In this document: piece by piece, positions 9,059 to 17,872 of the stretch
How positions within the stretch are numbered: the first letter of the stretch is position 1
How the letters are laid out: every line of letters starts with the position of its first letter
NCBI RefSeq assembly: GCF_014534745.1
Contig: NZ_JACVVP010000032.1
Location: 24,465-88,464, forward strand
Length of the DNA: 64,000 nucleotides
Direction of reading: 5' to 3'
Source: Flammeovirga sp. EKP202
GTDB lineage: Bacteria; Bacteroidota; Bacteroidia; Cytophagales; Flammeovirgaceae
Notes under the pieces: model-generated
The model's database searches: none
Seen by the model: the letters and a program-made list of their open reading frames with translations, nothing else
Told to the model about the DNA's origin: nothing
Made by a program: the position numbers and the translations under genes

Positions 9059-10672
9059 TTAATAACCAGGGTTTTGATTCAGATTAGGGTTGGCACCTGT
9101 TTCCGATGATGGAATAGGATACAATTCATATTTAACATCAACATTATTGATACCGTTTGGCGTTGAAGTGTTTGTTCCTTTATAAGGCCAAGCAGTAACA
9201 TGTTCACTACTTGTAAATGAATTGAATCTTCTTAGGTCCTGACGTCTGTGGCCTTCCCAGTATAACTCTCTTGCTCTTTCTGCAAGAATATTTGTTAAGT
9301 TCATTGCTGGAATTTGTCCTTGACGGTTAGCTCTAGCCCAAAGTCTTGTAAATACTCCTTGATCATGAGTACCATACTTTCTTACTTTAATCTCTGCTTG
9401 CATCAACATTGCATCTGCTACTCTAAAAACAGGGTAGTTTACTTCGGCAAAAGATGCATCCCCTTTATTTTCATTTGAATCAACATTTCTGAACTTCATT
9501 ACTGGAACACCTTCACTGAATTCATAGAAGTTTGAAATTTCAGGAGTATGGCTGTTATCATAGAAAAGTAAGTTTCTATCATCTGAAACATTCTCAAAAT
9601 ATTTACCTAATGAAGTCATCGAGCGGTTACCTCCCCATCCTGGAAGTCCCATGTGATCTCTGTCCATTCCTCCACCTGTAGCTGCATTGATAAGGTAGGT
9701 CATACCACCCCAAGTACGTGTTTGGTTACCAAAATAGTTGATAGAGAAAATCACTTCATTACCTTCCTCATAGTTATCCATTAAGAACAACGATTGGTAT
9801 GCACTTACTTTGTTTTTAGAGTCCAAAGACAAAGCATATCTATTTAACACTTGCTCAACATACGTTTCAGCTTTATCTAAATAGTCACTTGGTAAGACAC
9901 TAGCATTTAAATAAACAGGAGCGTTTAAGTACAATTTTGTCAGTACCATGTAGGCTACACCGATGTTCGCTTGACCAAACAAACTTTCATTTGTTTCCAC
10001 AAGGTGTTGCTCATTGTCAGTATCAATAATAGCTTCTAATTCAGAACTAATATAATTGAATAGCTCATCTCCATCATGGCGTTGTCCCCATGGCATTGGT
10101 AATTCAGCACCTACAGCATTCTCTTCAGTAACCATTGGTACACCATTACCATATAAATCAAGTGCATGCCAGTAAGAATACGCTCTTAAGAAACGTGCCT
10201 CTGCAATTTGGCTTGATAAATCAAAGTCTGATGCATTACAATCTCTGATAAATTGGTTAGCTAGTGAAATTTGATAAATCACTCTGTAGTAAAGTGCTTC
10301 ATTCAAAGTATTTGTAGGAGACCAAGTCATTGTAGACATATCTGGCTGACCTGGGTCACCCCAACAGTTGATCGCTTCATCTGTTGGCAACTCTTGAGCT
10401 TCCCAATATCTACGTAGATATTGAGAGGCTCCTTCGTCTATACCACCAAGATCACCGTTGCCATCAGGACCTTGCTGACCTGTAACAGCATAACCTGCGT
10501 ATAACTTAGCAAGACCTTGGTTATAATCTTCAATAGTTTGATACACCTTATCTTTAGTATCCACATTTGGATCTACAGGCACTGTATCTAATTGGTGCAA
10601 GCATGATGTAAAAGCAGTTGTTGCTACAATCAATGCTGGTGCAATATATTTTTTTAATGAATTTAAGTTCAT
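9059..10672 (-). CDS. SusD/RagB family nutrient-binding outer-membrane lipoprotein
   Basis: A 537-residue SusD-family lipoprotein with lipobox AFTSC (Cys24). It shares with the copy at 2383-4086 the opening LDTVPVDPN, the GDPGQP segment, the REARELYWEGHRRQDL-type helix near 470 and the ending YPIPSSETGANPNL. It should bind the oligosaccharide presented to the SusC encoded 23 bp upstream. It lies between susC and susE in an operon with the same order as the left one. Most length difference from its paralogue comes from shorter surface loops. Confidence 0.95.
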   Translation of the reverse strand: MNLNSLKKYIAPALIVATTAFTSCLHQLDTVPVDPNVDTKDKVYQTIEDYNQGLAKLYAGYAVTGQQGPDGNGDLGGIDEGASQYLRRYWEAQELPTDEAINCWGDPGQPDMSTMTWSPTNTLNEALYYRVIYQISLANQFIRDCNASDFDLSSQIAEARFLRAYSYWHALDLYGNGVPMVTEENAVGAELPMPWGQRHDGDELFNYISSELEAIIDTDNEQHLVETNESLFGQANIGVAYMVLTKLYLNAPVYLNASVLPSDYLDKAETYVEQVLNRYALSLDSKNKVSAYQSLFLMDNYEEGNEVIFSINYFGNQTRTWGGMTYLINAATGGGMDRDHMGLPGWGGNRSMTSLGKYFENVSDDRNLLFYDNSHTPEISNFYEFSEGVPVMKFRNVDSNENKGDASFAEVNYPVFRVADAMLMQAEIKVRKYGTHDQGVFTRLWARANRQGQIPAMNLTNILAERARELYWEGHRRQDLRRFNSFTSSEHVTAWPYKGTNTSTPNGINNVDVKYELYPIPSSETGANPNLNQNPGY

Positions 10673-10695
10673 CTTAGTATCTAATTAATTGGTTA

Positions 10696-13600
10696 TTAAA
10701 AGTTCACGTTGAAACCGACCATATATGTAGTTGGTCTAGGATACATATTGTTATCAATACCTCCTTGGATTTCTGGATCAACACCTTTATAACTAGAGAA
10801 TACAAATGGGTTATTCACTGTACCAAATACTCTCACACTTGAGTTACTACCCCATAAGTTATTGAAGTTATAACCGACCATGATATTGTCAATTCTTAAG
10901 AAGTTCGCATCTTGGATGTAGTAATCCGAGTGCAACTGTCTTGTTTGGAACCCAGTGTTGTAAATATCAGTAGTTACGTTGTTTGTATTGCTGTTGGCTG
11001 ATACATATAATTGATCATAAGCAGAGTTATTAGAGTCAACATTGTTGTATACTTGTGCTCCAAATTGAGCACGACCTGCCATACTGAACTCCCAGTTTTT
11101 ATACATTAAACGAGTTGTGAAACCGAAGTATAAATTAGCCATAGGATCACCAGCGATATACTTGTCTTTTTCATCGATAACACCATCTCCGTTTCTATCT
11201 ACATAAGCTCCTTCAATTGGCTTTCCATTTGCATCATAAATTTGCTCATAAACTAAGAATGAATATGGAGTATGACCTACCCTATGAATTTGTATCGTTT
11301 CACCAGTACCACCAGAAATACCACCTACTTTCACACCTTCATAATTAGGATCATCTACAGTCGTTAATTTCGTGATCTTAGAATCGTTCCAAGTCATGTT
11401 CACACCAAAATCCCAGTGAAAATCTTGCTTTTGGATCACCTTGTAATTTAATGACACTTCAAAACCAGTGTTCTCCATTGAACCTACGTTTGTCAACAAC
11501 ATGTTTGTTAAGTTCGAACCACCCGGTACAGGAATCATGTTGATTAGATCGTTTGTGATTCTGTGATAAGCTTCAGCAGAACCTGTTAATCTGTCATTGA
11601 AGAAACCGAAGTCTAAACCAATATTGTAAGTAGTTGTTTCTTCCCACTTGATATTTTCATCATAACCTTCTGGACGAACAGTATTGATGTACTCCCATCT
11701 TCCTGTATAAGGATTGTAGAAACCATACATAGAGTTGTTGTCACCTACAGTATAAGTAGGCATATAAGGGTAGTTATCATCAGTAATGTTTTGTTGACCT
11801 GTAACACCTACACCCGTTCTTAATTTCAAACTAGAAACAAAGTCTACAGATTGCATCCAAGGCTCTTCCTTGATCTTCCAAGCTAATGCTAATGAAGGGA
11901 AAGTACCCCATCTATTATTAGGAGAGAAACGAGATGTACCATCTTGACGAACCGTAACTGTAGCCATATACTTGTTATTAAAAGTATAGTTTGCTCTACC
12001 AAAGAACGATACTAAGTAATATTCAGTAGCATATAATCTTTCTGGGTTGTCAACGTTACCATAAACGTTATTTTCATAGTTACTACCTTCCTCGTAGAAG
12101 TGTTGCCATGAATAACCACCCATTACATCGAATCTATGTTTACCTAATTCTTTGTTGTACTGTGCATAAACATCTAATAACTCATTTCTTTTTACTTGAG
12201 AGAAGTTCGAAACAAAACCACCAATATCATCAGTACCTGATGGACCATTATTTTCGTTCCATGATGTTTCTATGCCTTCATATACACCACCTTTAGAGCT
12301 AGAGTAATCATAACCTGCATTTACTTTTAAAGTAAGGTCCTCAAAACCATGAATTTTGTAATCAATTTGAGCATTACCAATACTTCTATTTACAGTTGAA
12401 GTATTTGAATTTTGATTGATCATTGCCATTGGGTTAGAAGGAGCATTCACTGATCTTCCAGATAAAGGATCATTAGGATCAGTTACCCATGTATGGTATC
12501 CGCCATATTGAGGGTATCTATCATCATAAACCGGCTGTGTAGGATCATAAGCCACTGCACTACCAATAGCACCAGTATTACCAAAATTGTTATTGACAAA
12601 CATACCTTTCACTGATGCATTTACCTTTAAGTGATCATCCAAAAATGTTGGAGACAAGTTTAAGTTTAGCGTGGTACGATCCATCGAAGATCCTTCTAAA
12701 GTACCATTATCTAATGTATAACCTACTGAGGCACGGTAAGGTAAAAATCCTTTTACATTACCAGAAACACCTACGTTATGGTCAGTAGAAACTGATGTTT
12801 TAAATACTTCATCTTGCCAATCTGTGTTTGCATCTCCTAGTAAGTGTTCCCCTGGTCTACCTGACATAATATTTCTGTATTGATCAGCAGATAAAACATC
12901 TACTTGATTGTTTAGCGTGTTGACAGAAACTGAACCATTATAGTTCACATTGATAGAAGAATCATTAGAAGAACCTTTTTTGGTTGTAATGATAATTACA
13001 CCGTTTGATGCTCTTGAACCGTAAATTGCCGTCGCTGATGCATCCTTTAATACCGTCATTGACTCAATATCAGCAGGGTTGATGGCGTTTAATGGGTTTC
13101 TCATACCAGAAATACCCTTAGAATCAACAGGTACACCATCGATCACAATCAATGGATCATTTGATGCAGAAAGCGATGATCCTCCACGAATACGGATTGT
13201 TGATCCAGAACCAGGAGCACCGCCACCAGTAGTAATCTGAACACCAGCAACTTTACCTTGTAATAAACCTTGAGGTGAATTAATTGCACCTTTGTTGAAT
13301 CCGTCAGCATTAATAGCCTCTACTGAACCTGTAGCATCTTTCTTAGTAGTACTACCATAACCGATAACTACTACTTCTTCTAATTGTTCAGCATCTACTT
13401 CCATAGGGACATCAATTACAAACTCAGAACCCAATGAAATATCTTTTGTTAAGTATCCGATATAACTAAAAGATAAAACCTTATCCGCCGCCCCTACACT
13501 CAATGTGTATTGACCATCGAAATTTGTTGTTGTTCCTAGTGTTGTCCCTTTTATTACAACAGCAACACCTGGAAGTGGTGCACCGTTTTCATCTACAACA

Positions 13601-13713
13601 GTACCTTTGATTGATTTTTCTTGTGCAAATACTAAGCTACTTCCTAGAGTAAAGAGCATACACAAGAGGGTACAAACAAAACTTTTGCTTGTAATACGTA
13701 ATTTTACATTCAT
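10696..13713 (-). CDS. SusC/RagA-type TonB-dependent outer-membrane transporter
   Basis: A 1005-residue SusC-family receptor, paralogue of 4104-7130. The signal peptide ends near AQEKS. The regulatory-like beta domain (SIKGTVVDENGAPLPG) and the TonB-box segment EEVVVIGYGS are almost the same as in the other copy, as is the plug motif VLKDASATAIYGSRASNGVI. Barrel loops differ, and the C-terminus ends in Phe (GFNVNF). It imports oligosaccharides with the SusD encoded next. First gene of the right sus operon. Its upstream region keeps the 23-bp block and the 130-bp operator spacing, but the presumed leader is longer (about 330 nt). Confidence 0.96.
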   Translation of the reverse strand: MNVKLRITSKSFVCTLLCMLFTLGSSLVFAQEKSIKGTVVDENGAPLPGVAVVIKGTTLGTTTNFDGQYTLSVGAADKVLSFSYIGYLTKDISLGSEFVIDVPMEVDAEQLEEVVVIGYGSTTKKDATGSVEAINADGFNKGAINSPQGLLQGKVAGVQITTGGGAPGSGSTIRIRGGSSLSASNDPLIVIDGVPVDSKGISGMRNPLNAINPADIESMTVLKDASATAIYGSRASNGVIIITTKKGSSNDSSINVNYNGSVSVNTLNNQVDVLSADQYRNIMSGRPGEHLLGDANTDWQDEVFKTSVSTDHNVGVSGNVKGFLPYRASVGYTLDNGTLEGSSMDRTTLNLNLSPTFLDDHLKVNASVKGMFVNNNFGNTGAIGSAVAYDPTQPVYDDRYPQYGGYHTWVTDPNDPLSGRSVNAPSNPMAMINQNSNTSTVNRSIGNAQIDYKIHGFEDLTLKVNAGYDYSSSKGGVYEGIETSWNENNGPSGTDDIGGFVSNFSQVKRNELLDVYAQYNKELGKHRFDVMGGYSWQHFYEEGSNYENNVYGNVDNPERLYATEYYLVSFFGRANYTFNNKYMATVTVRQDGTSRFSPNNRWGTFPSLALAWKIKEEPWMQSVDFVSSLKLRTGVGVTGQQNITDDNYPYMPTYTVGDNNSMYGFYNPYTGRWEYINTVRPEGYDENIKWEETTTYNIGLDFGFFNDRLTGSAEAYHRITNDLINMIPVPGGSNLTNMLLTNVGSMENTGFEVSLNYKVIQKQDFHWDFGVNMTWNDSKITKLTTVDDPNYEGVKVGGISGGTGETIQIHRVGHTPYSFLVYEQIYDANGKPIEGAYVDRNGDGVIDEKDKYIAGDPMANLYFGFTTRLMYKNWEFSMAGRAQFGAQVYNNVDSNNSAYDQLYVSANSNTNNVTTDIYNTGFQTRQLHSDYYIQDANFLRIDNIMVGYNFNNLWGSNSSVRVFGTVNNPFVFSSYKGVDPEIQGGIDNNMYPRPTTYMVGFNVNF

Positions 13714-14050
13714 AACTTTGTAGTTAAAATTGACTGGTTTTTAACACTCTGCAAAAACAACTTTCCACTACTTCTTTTAATGTATTATGAATAAGACCTA
13801 TAAAGACGTTAAATAGGCTATAGTACATACTTTTTCAGCATATTACTCACAATTAATCATCAAGAATTAATGCAAAACTATTTTTGACTTAGTGCTTAAT
13901 TATTTAAACATAAAGTGTAAGGTAAGCCGTACAGAAATATCACTTTTCTGACAAGCTCCAAAATAAATTAGGTTTGATTTTTATTGTTTATTTAATAATA
14001 AGTTTAACAGACTTCTTTTTATTTCATTTTCAATTTAGTGCTTCAAAAAA

Positions 14051-14073
14051 TACAAGTGCAAGATAAACACTTT
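14051..14073 (-). promoter_or_regulatory. Conserved promoter-like block before right susC
   Basis: Differs at one base from 7308-7330. On the minus strand it holds TATCTTGC, a near -7 box, with a possible TTG 16 bp before it. It lies 127 bp from operator-like site C. Confidence 0.5.
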
Positions 14074-14199
14074 TAGTATGACAATATGATTAATTTATTA
14101 TAAATGTACGTGTTAAATTTAACCTCATAACATTATATACATGGTAATAATATTTGATATTATTTAAATTAACGTATCATTGATTTAAAATTTAATAAA

Positions 14200-14212
14200 C
14201 AAACGGTTTCTA
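14200..14212 (+). promoter_or_regulatory. Operator-like site C (CAAACGGTTTCTA)
   Basis: Equals site A except for the last base. A 12-bp match, TTATTTTTTAAC, follows 38 bp after the CGGTT core in both copies (7498 and 14242), showing that the whole control region was duplicated and kept. Confidence 0.5.
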
Positions 14213-14329
14213 TTCGAGTTAATTTTAACGAAAATGAAACCTTATTTTTTAACGTTTAGATTATAAAATTTAGATATAAATGAAAAAAATAATCAAGTTT
14301 TTGAAATTGAAATATCTTGAAATTCTCCT

Positions 14330-14342
14330 AAACCGGTTGCTA
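14330..14342 (+). promoter_or_regulatory. Operator-like site D (AAACCGGTTGCTA)
   Basis: Core starts 130 bp after that of site C. AACCGGTT inside it is a perfect 8-bp palindrome, as expected for a dimeric regulator such as a LacI-family protein. Confidence 0.5.
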
Positions 14343-14380
14343 TAAAAACGAGCTATTTTTTACTGTTTAATGAAAATAAA

Positions 14381-14428
14381 AAAGCCTTTAACAAAAGATC
14401 TATTATGTAATCTTTTATTAAAGGCTTT
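14381..14428. terminator. Hairpin terminator, possibly bidirectional
   Basis: An 18-bp stem with one mismatch (14381-14398 with 14411-14428), loop 12 nt, A and T tracts at the foot on both strands. It most likely ends transcripts coming leftward from the DsbA-like gene before they enter the sus control region. Confidence 0.75.
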
Positions 14429-14574
14429 AAATTAAAATATAACTTTTCTAAGCAGCTACACCATCTAATTATTAAATATAATGGTAGAGCACTTAGCACA
14501 CCGTAAACTGAGTTTTCGTTAATTAAAGCAATTCCTTTTATGAAGGATAAAGGGTAGTGTATTGTGATTCGCGA

Positions 14575-14595
14575 GGACGTTGCAATGCAACGTCC
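14575..14595. repeat. Short palindromic intergenic repeat, copy 1
   Basis: Perfect palindrome: 10-bp arms GGACGTTGCA and TGCAACGTCC around one base. Weaker versions of the same design occur at 22515-22537 and 23736-23760 inside the arginine cluster. Confidence 0.6.
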
Positions 14596-14679
14596 CTACA
14601 GAACTGCATTTTAGAAGGTTATTACAAAACCTTTGTATTTTGACATGTAATCAAACAATCATTTAGTAGTATCTTCCTC

Positions 14680-14850
14680 GGCCTTGAAGGGAAAAGCGTT
14701 AAGAATTCCATGTATTGAGCCGTTAAAAATGATTTTGCTGTTTGAGCAAAGCGAGTTTAAAATCATTTAGGCGAGAGAAATGGAATTTAGCTTTTGAATT
14801 CAAAGCCTTGACTTTTTTGCTTCGTTTTTGTGTTAAGACAAAAATGAAGA
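14680..14850. repeat. Structured intergenic element with two hairpins
   Basis: Nested pairing: AATTCCAT 14704-14711 with ATGGAATT 14780-14787, GCC 14719-14721 with GGC 14770-14772, and AAATGATTTT 14727-14736 with AAAATCATTT 14759-14768. A second hairpin follows (14821-14831 with 14838-14848, one G-U pair). It is not coding. It looks like a type of dispersed intergenic element I associate with Bacteroidota genomes, but only one copy is in this window, so that is recall and not proof. Confidence 0.45.
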
Positions 14851-14932
14851 AGAAGGAGGTTTGAAAGTAGATACTATAAATGCTTGTATAAAGGCCGATT
14901 GTAAGTTGACGATAATTTAGTTTACAGAATAT

Positions 14933-15556
14933 TTAAAGGGTATAACCATAGATTTTGTCTACCATCTCATCACCATCAAAATACCCTGCTGCTAATTCAG
15001 TCATTTCTCCATCTCCTTTATCAAATAATAATGATGGGAAGCCATTGGCCAACTGTCTTGCTCTATTGATTTCACCGATCGTGGCTTTTTGATCTTCTTC
15101 ACTACCCCATGAATCCATGAATAATTTCACATCCAATTCCAGTTTTTGAAGAATAGACAAATAGGTTTTGAAATCATCAAAGCGCTGACCAAAATAAAAT
15201 TGAGCCTTTTGAAGCTCCGAAATAAAAGCAAGCATTTTGGAAGGTGCATTCTTTTTTACCCAAGTCATAGCCAAAGCAGGCTCAAAACTCGAAAAAGTAT
15301 ACGTCTCATCTTGTGCTAATTCATAAAATTCTGTACTTACTAATGCTCCCGTTCTCTCTTCCATCACTGGTGAATGCTGTTTCATGAACTGATACGTTTG
15401 TGCACCGCCTTTAGGTGCTTGTTCTCCAATCCACATTCCTCCAACTAAAAATTCAAACTGAATTTCATCTTTATAAGCTTCATATACTTTTTGTATACTT
15501 TCGCTATTACCATAGCACCACCCACATTGAGGGTCCATTATATATATTAGTTTCAT
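14933..15556 (-). CDS. DsbA-family thiol oxidoreductase-like protein
   Basis: A 207-residue protein with the thioredoxin-fold opening KLIYIMDPQCGWCYG. The active-site-like CGWC (Cys11, Cys14) lies right after the first beta strand, and a cis-Pro-type segment (GFPSLLFDKG) near 175 fits the DsbA/FrnE family. There is no signal peptide, so it is probably cytoplasmic, as for FrnE-like proteins, rather than a periplasmic disulfide catalyst. It stands alone: a terminator at 15605-15633 separates it from the LD-carboxypeptidase gene upstream, and 500 bp of non-coding repeat DNA lies after it. The substrate is unknown. Confidence 0.8.
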   Translation of the reverse strand: MKLIYIMDPQCGWCYGNSESIQKVYEAYKDEIQFEFLVGGMWIGEQAPKGGAQTYQFMKQHSPVMEERTGALVSTEFYELAQDETYTFSSFEPALAMTWVKKNAPSKMLAFISELQKAQFYFGQRFDDFKTYLSILQKLELDVKLFMDSWGSEEDQKATIGEINRARQLANGFPSLLFDKGDGEMTELAAGYFDGDEMVDKIYGYTL

Positions 15557-15604
15557 TTTATTTATTGTTTGAACAAATATTCATCATTTTATCAGGATAA
15601 AAAA

Positions 15605-15633
15605 ATAGTTCACCTTATACTAAAGTGAACTAT
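15605..15633 (-). terminator. Terminator after the LD-carboxypeptidase gene
   Basis: Arms ATAGTTCAC (15605-15613) and GTGAACTAT (15625-15633), then a run of T on the minus strand. It lies 157 bp past the stop at 15790. Confidence 0.65.
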
Positions 15634-15789
15634 GAAAAAATATGGGTCAATTACCTTTATTTTTTGAATTTATATTTTGCTAGTGCTCAGTAATGTAAAT
15701 CAATAATTTATTACAATATAGTGGTATTCAACCCTATAATAAAATTTAAACTCATTATGTTTTTTTCACTTCTGAAAATTAAAATACTG

Positions 15790-16698
15790 CTATCTATTAA
15801 AATTGACAGAAGTGGTCACTTCAATCAGCGCTTTATCCCCAATACATTTAATCTGATATTTTCCCCCTAGCTTTATGGGGGTATTTGGATAATCATGTCC
15901 TGCTGTAACATCCGTAATCACTGGAACATTGACTTTTTCCTTTACCATTCTATTAATACTCAGTGGGAAAAAGGGTTCTTCTTCGTCTGGTATACCTGAA
16001 AATTGTCCTAGAATAATTGCTTTCACATTTTTGAATGCACCACTACGCTTTAAATGTGTCAAATAGCGATCTATCTGATAAGGTTTTTCTCCAACTTCTT
16101 CTATGAACAATATCTTATTTTCAGTATTCAACTCTGAATAAGTAGCTATTTGATCCGCTAAGAGACATAAATTACCCCCAACTATTTCACCTTCTATCAC
16201 TTGATCACTAAACTTTTCATTTACTTCTCCTTTAATACTCGGATATTCATCATAGAAGAGAATTCCTTTCAATTGACTAAGACTTACTTCTAATTCCTTT
16301 TTTGAAAACTGCCCGACCATTGGAGCATGGATCGAGGGAAAACCAAGGTTATTGACACAAATATGTAATGCTGTCACATCAGAGAATCCGATGATGTATT
16401 TTGGGTGATCTATAAATTTTGACCAATCGATTCTATCAATAATTCTTGTAAGACCGTATCCACCTCTTGCCATAAAAATGGCTTTAATGTCAGGATCATC
16501 TAAGGCCATTTGTAATTTTCCTATTCTTCTGCTATCTGCCCCTGCAAGGCTTCCCCATTCTGCTGCCCATTCTTGATCATTGGGCACAATCAGACCCCAC
16601 TCTCTCAATACCTCAATTCCTTGTAATGTTGCTTCTACATCTACTTTACCTGAACTAGCCACAACGGCAACTTTATCTCCTCTCTTTAAAGTATTCAT
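15790..16698 (-). CDS. ldcA: Peptidase S66, LD-carboxypeptidase
   Basis: A 302-residue S66-family protein. The family cleaves the L,D bond of the tetrapeptide in murein turnover, releasing the terminal D-Ala. The nucleophile Ser106 sits in GFSDVTALH after ARGGYGLTRI. The Glu is in FIEEVGEKPYQIDR (200-201) and the His is His268 in TAGHDYPNTP. Length and motif spacing fit the family. No signal peptide is visible, so it should act on recycled muropeptides in the cytoplasm. Single-gene transcript: separate genes flank it and a terminator lies 157 bp downstream. Confidence 0.92.
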   Translation of the reverse strand: MNTLKRGDKVAVVASSGKVDVEATLQGIEVLREWGLIVPNDQEWAAEWGSLAGADSRRIGKLQMALDDPDIKAIFMARGGYGLTRIIDRIDWSKFIDHPKYIIGFSDVTALHICVNNLGFPSIHAPMVGQFSKKELEVSLSQLKGILFYDEYPSIKGEVNEKFSDQVIEGEIVGGNLCLLADQIATYSELNTENKILFIEEVGEKPYQIDRYLTHLKRSGAFKNVKAIILGQFSGIPDEEEPFFPLSINRMVKEKVNVPVITDVTAGHDYPNTPIKLGGKYQIKCIGDKALIEVTTSVNFNR

Positions 16699-16809
16699 AT
16701 ATTTTGTCCCTTCGTTGATTCAATTAAAAATAATCAATACGGTTTATATTCAATCAGATTCTACCTCAAACTTTACTTTAAGTATCATATTATCTTCTAA
16801 AAGCAAAAA

Positions 16810-16834
16810 AGGCTGACTCAAAAAACGAGTCAGC
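16810..16834 (-). terminator. Terminator after the secreted hypothetical gene
   Basis: Perfect 9-bp stem GGCTGACTC / GAGTCAGCC with a 7-nt loop and a T run on the minus strand, 74 bp past the stop at 16908. Confidence 0.8.
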
Positions 16835-16907
16835 CCTAAAATAATAAGTTTGAGCAATGGAGCGTTAAGCAAAAAAATCTATAGCAAACAAACAGTTACC
16901 TTATATA

Positions 16908-17522
16908 TTAAAACATTGTAATTCGATCAGAGTAGATTACATCATTCTCAACTACATTCAAGATGAATTGAGTAACGCCTAAAGATCTTAAATCTATACT
17001 TGTGATTGCATTTTCACCTGGTAGAAATGATGTTTCGTACAATAATTCATCATCACCACTTGGAGACTTAAATACAAGATTTACATTTTCTGTTAAAACA
17101 GAAGTTGTTTCTACTTTCATTACCGTTCCCTGCATTTTCACAACAAAACCTCTGTTTTTCGTATGCATTGTGTAGTCTCTCATTGAGACTCTTTTAGACT
17201 TTGACAACTTAAATTCCCTTGTTACAACTTTGTCTTCAAAAGTCATTTTAAAAACATAAGTTCCTTTTTCTAAAGATGACATGTCAATCTCTTCAAGAGT
17301 GCTTGCATTCACCTTTAAATTTTCTTCTAAAAATTGATGTCCTTCATCGTCTAAGACTTTAATTTTTACATCTTTATTATCATTAATAAGAGAGGAGAAG
17401 GAGAAGTTAATAGCTACAACTGATTTTTTAACAGAGATTGCATAAGAGATGTCATTCGCAAACGATGCAAATGATAGAACATTTAATAGTAATGTGACGA
17501 TTAGTATTGTTAATTTCTTCAT
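16908..17522 (-). CDS. Secreted protein of unknown function, all-beta
   Basis: The start is taken at ATG 17522. The frame is open to 17606, but the first 28 residues of the longer version are not signal-like, while MKKLTILIVTLLLNVLSFA from 17522 is a clean signal peptide. The mature part (about 180 residues) alternates short beta strands and looks like two Ig-like units, with an EEIDMSSLEKGTYVFKMTF segment resembling T9SS-tail-like beta domains. It lacks the closing K-x-x-x motif of a sorting signal. It stands alone before a terminator. No family was recognised. A periplasmic or surface role is inferred only from the signal peptide. Confidence 0.7.
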   Translation of the reverse strand: MKKLTILIVTLLLNVLSFASFANDISYAISVKKSVVAINFSFSSLINDNKDVKIKVLDDEGHQFLEENLKVNASTLEEIDMSSLEKGTYVFKMTFEDKVVTREFKLSKSKRVSMRDYTMHTKNRGFVVKMQGTVMKVETTSVLTENVNLVFKSPSGDDELLYETSFLPGENAITSIDLRSLGVTQFILNVVENDVIYSDRITMF

Positions 17523-17872
17523 ATTTAGTAAAAAGTTTAAATATTGTTTCAGTTCTAAAGTTCTTAAGGCTAATTTAAAGGAGAGTTTTAAGCAATTTCC
17601 TGTCAAATTACAGTTTTCGTAAAAAAACAGTACTTTTATTACATTAATTGTAAAATAGACTATTATTAAATTGTATTATACAAATAAATTAAGTGACTAT
17701 TCCTAGATAAAGAGCTTCAAATAGTAAAGATTCTATCATTACTAAAGTATTCAAATTCAATTTTTTAAGAGATAAGAATATAAAGAGTAAAAGTCATAGG
17801 TTTTTAGAAAACATATTTTAAATTATATAGCAACTCGTTCATAAATAATTATAGCTCCAACTTTCCTAGCTA

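Larger units (their letters stand above)
13714..14932. other. 1.2-kb intergenic region with control sites and a structured repeat
   Basis: No gene seen. From left: AT-rich leader of susC, conserved block 14051-14073, operator-like sites 14200-14212 and 14330-14342, a hairpin terminator 14381-14428, a short palindrome 14575-14595, and a structured element about 14680-14850. None of the small open frames here shows a start site or composition like a gene. Confidence 0.7.
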
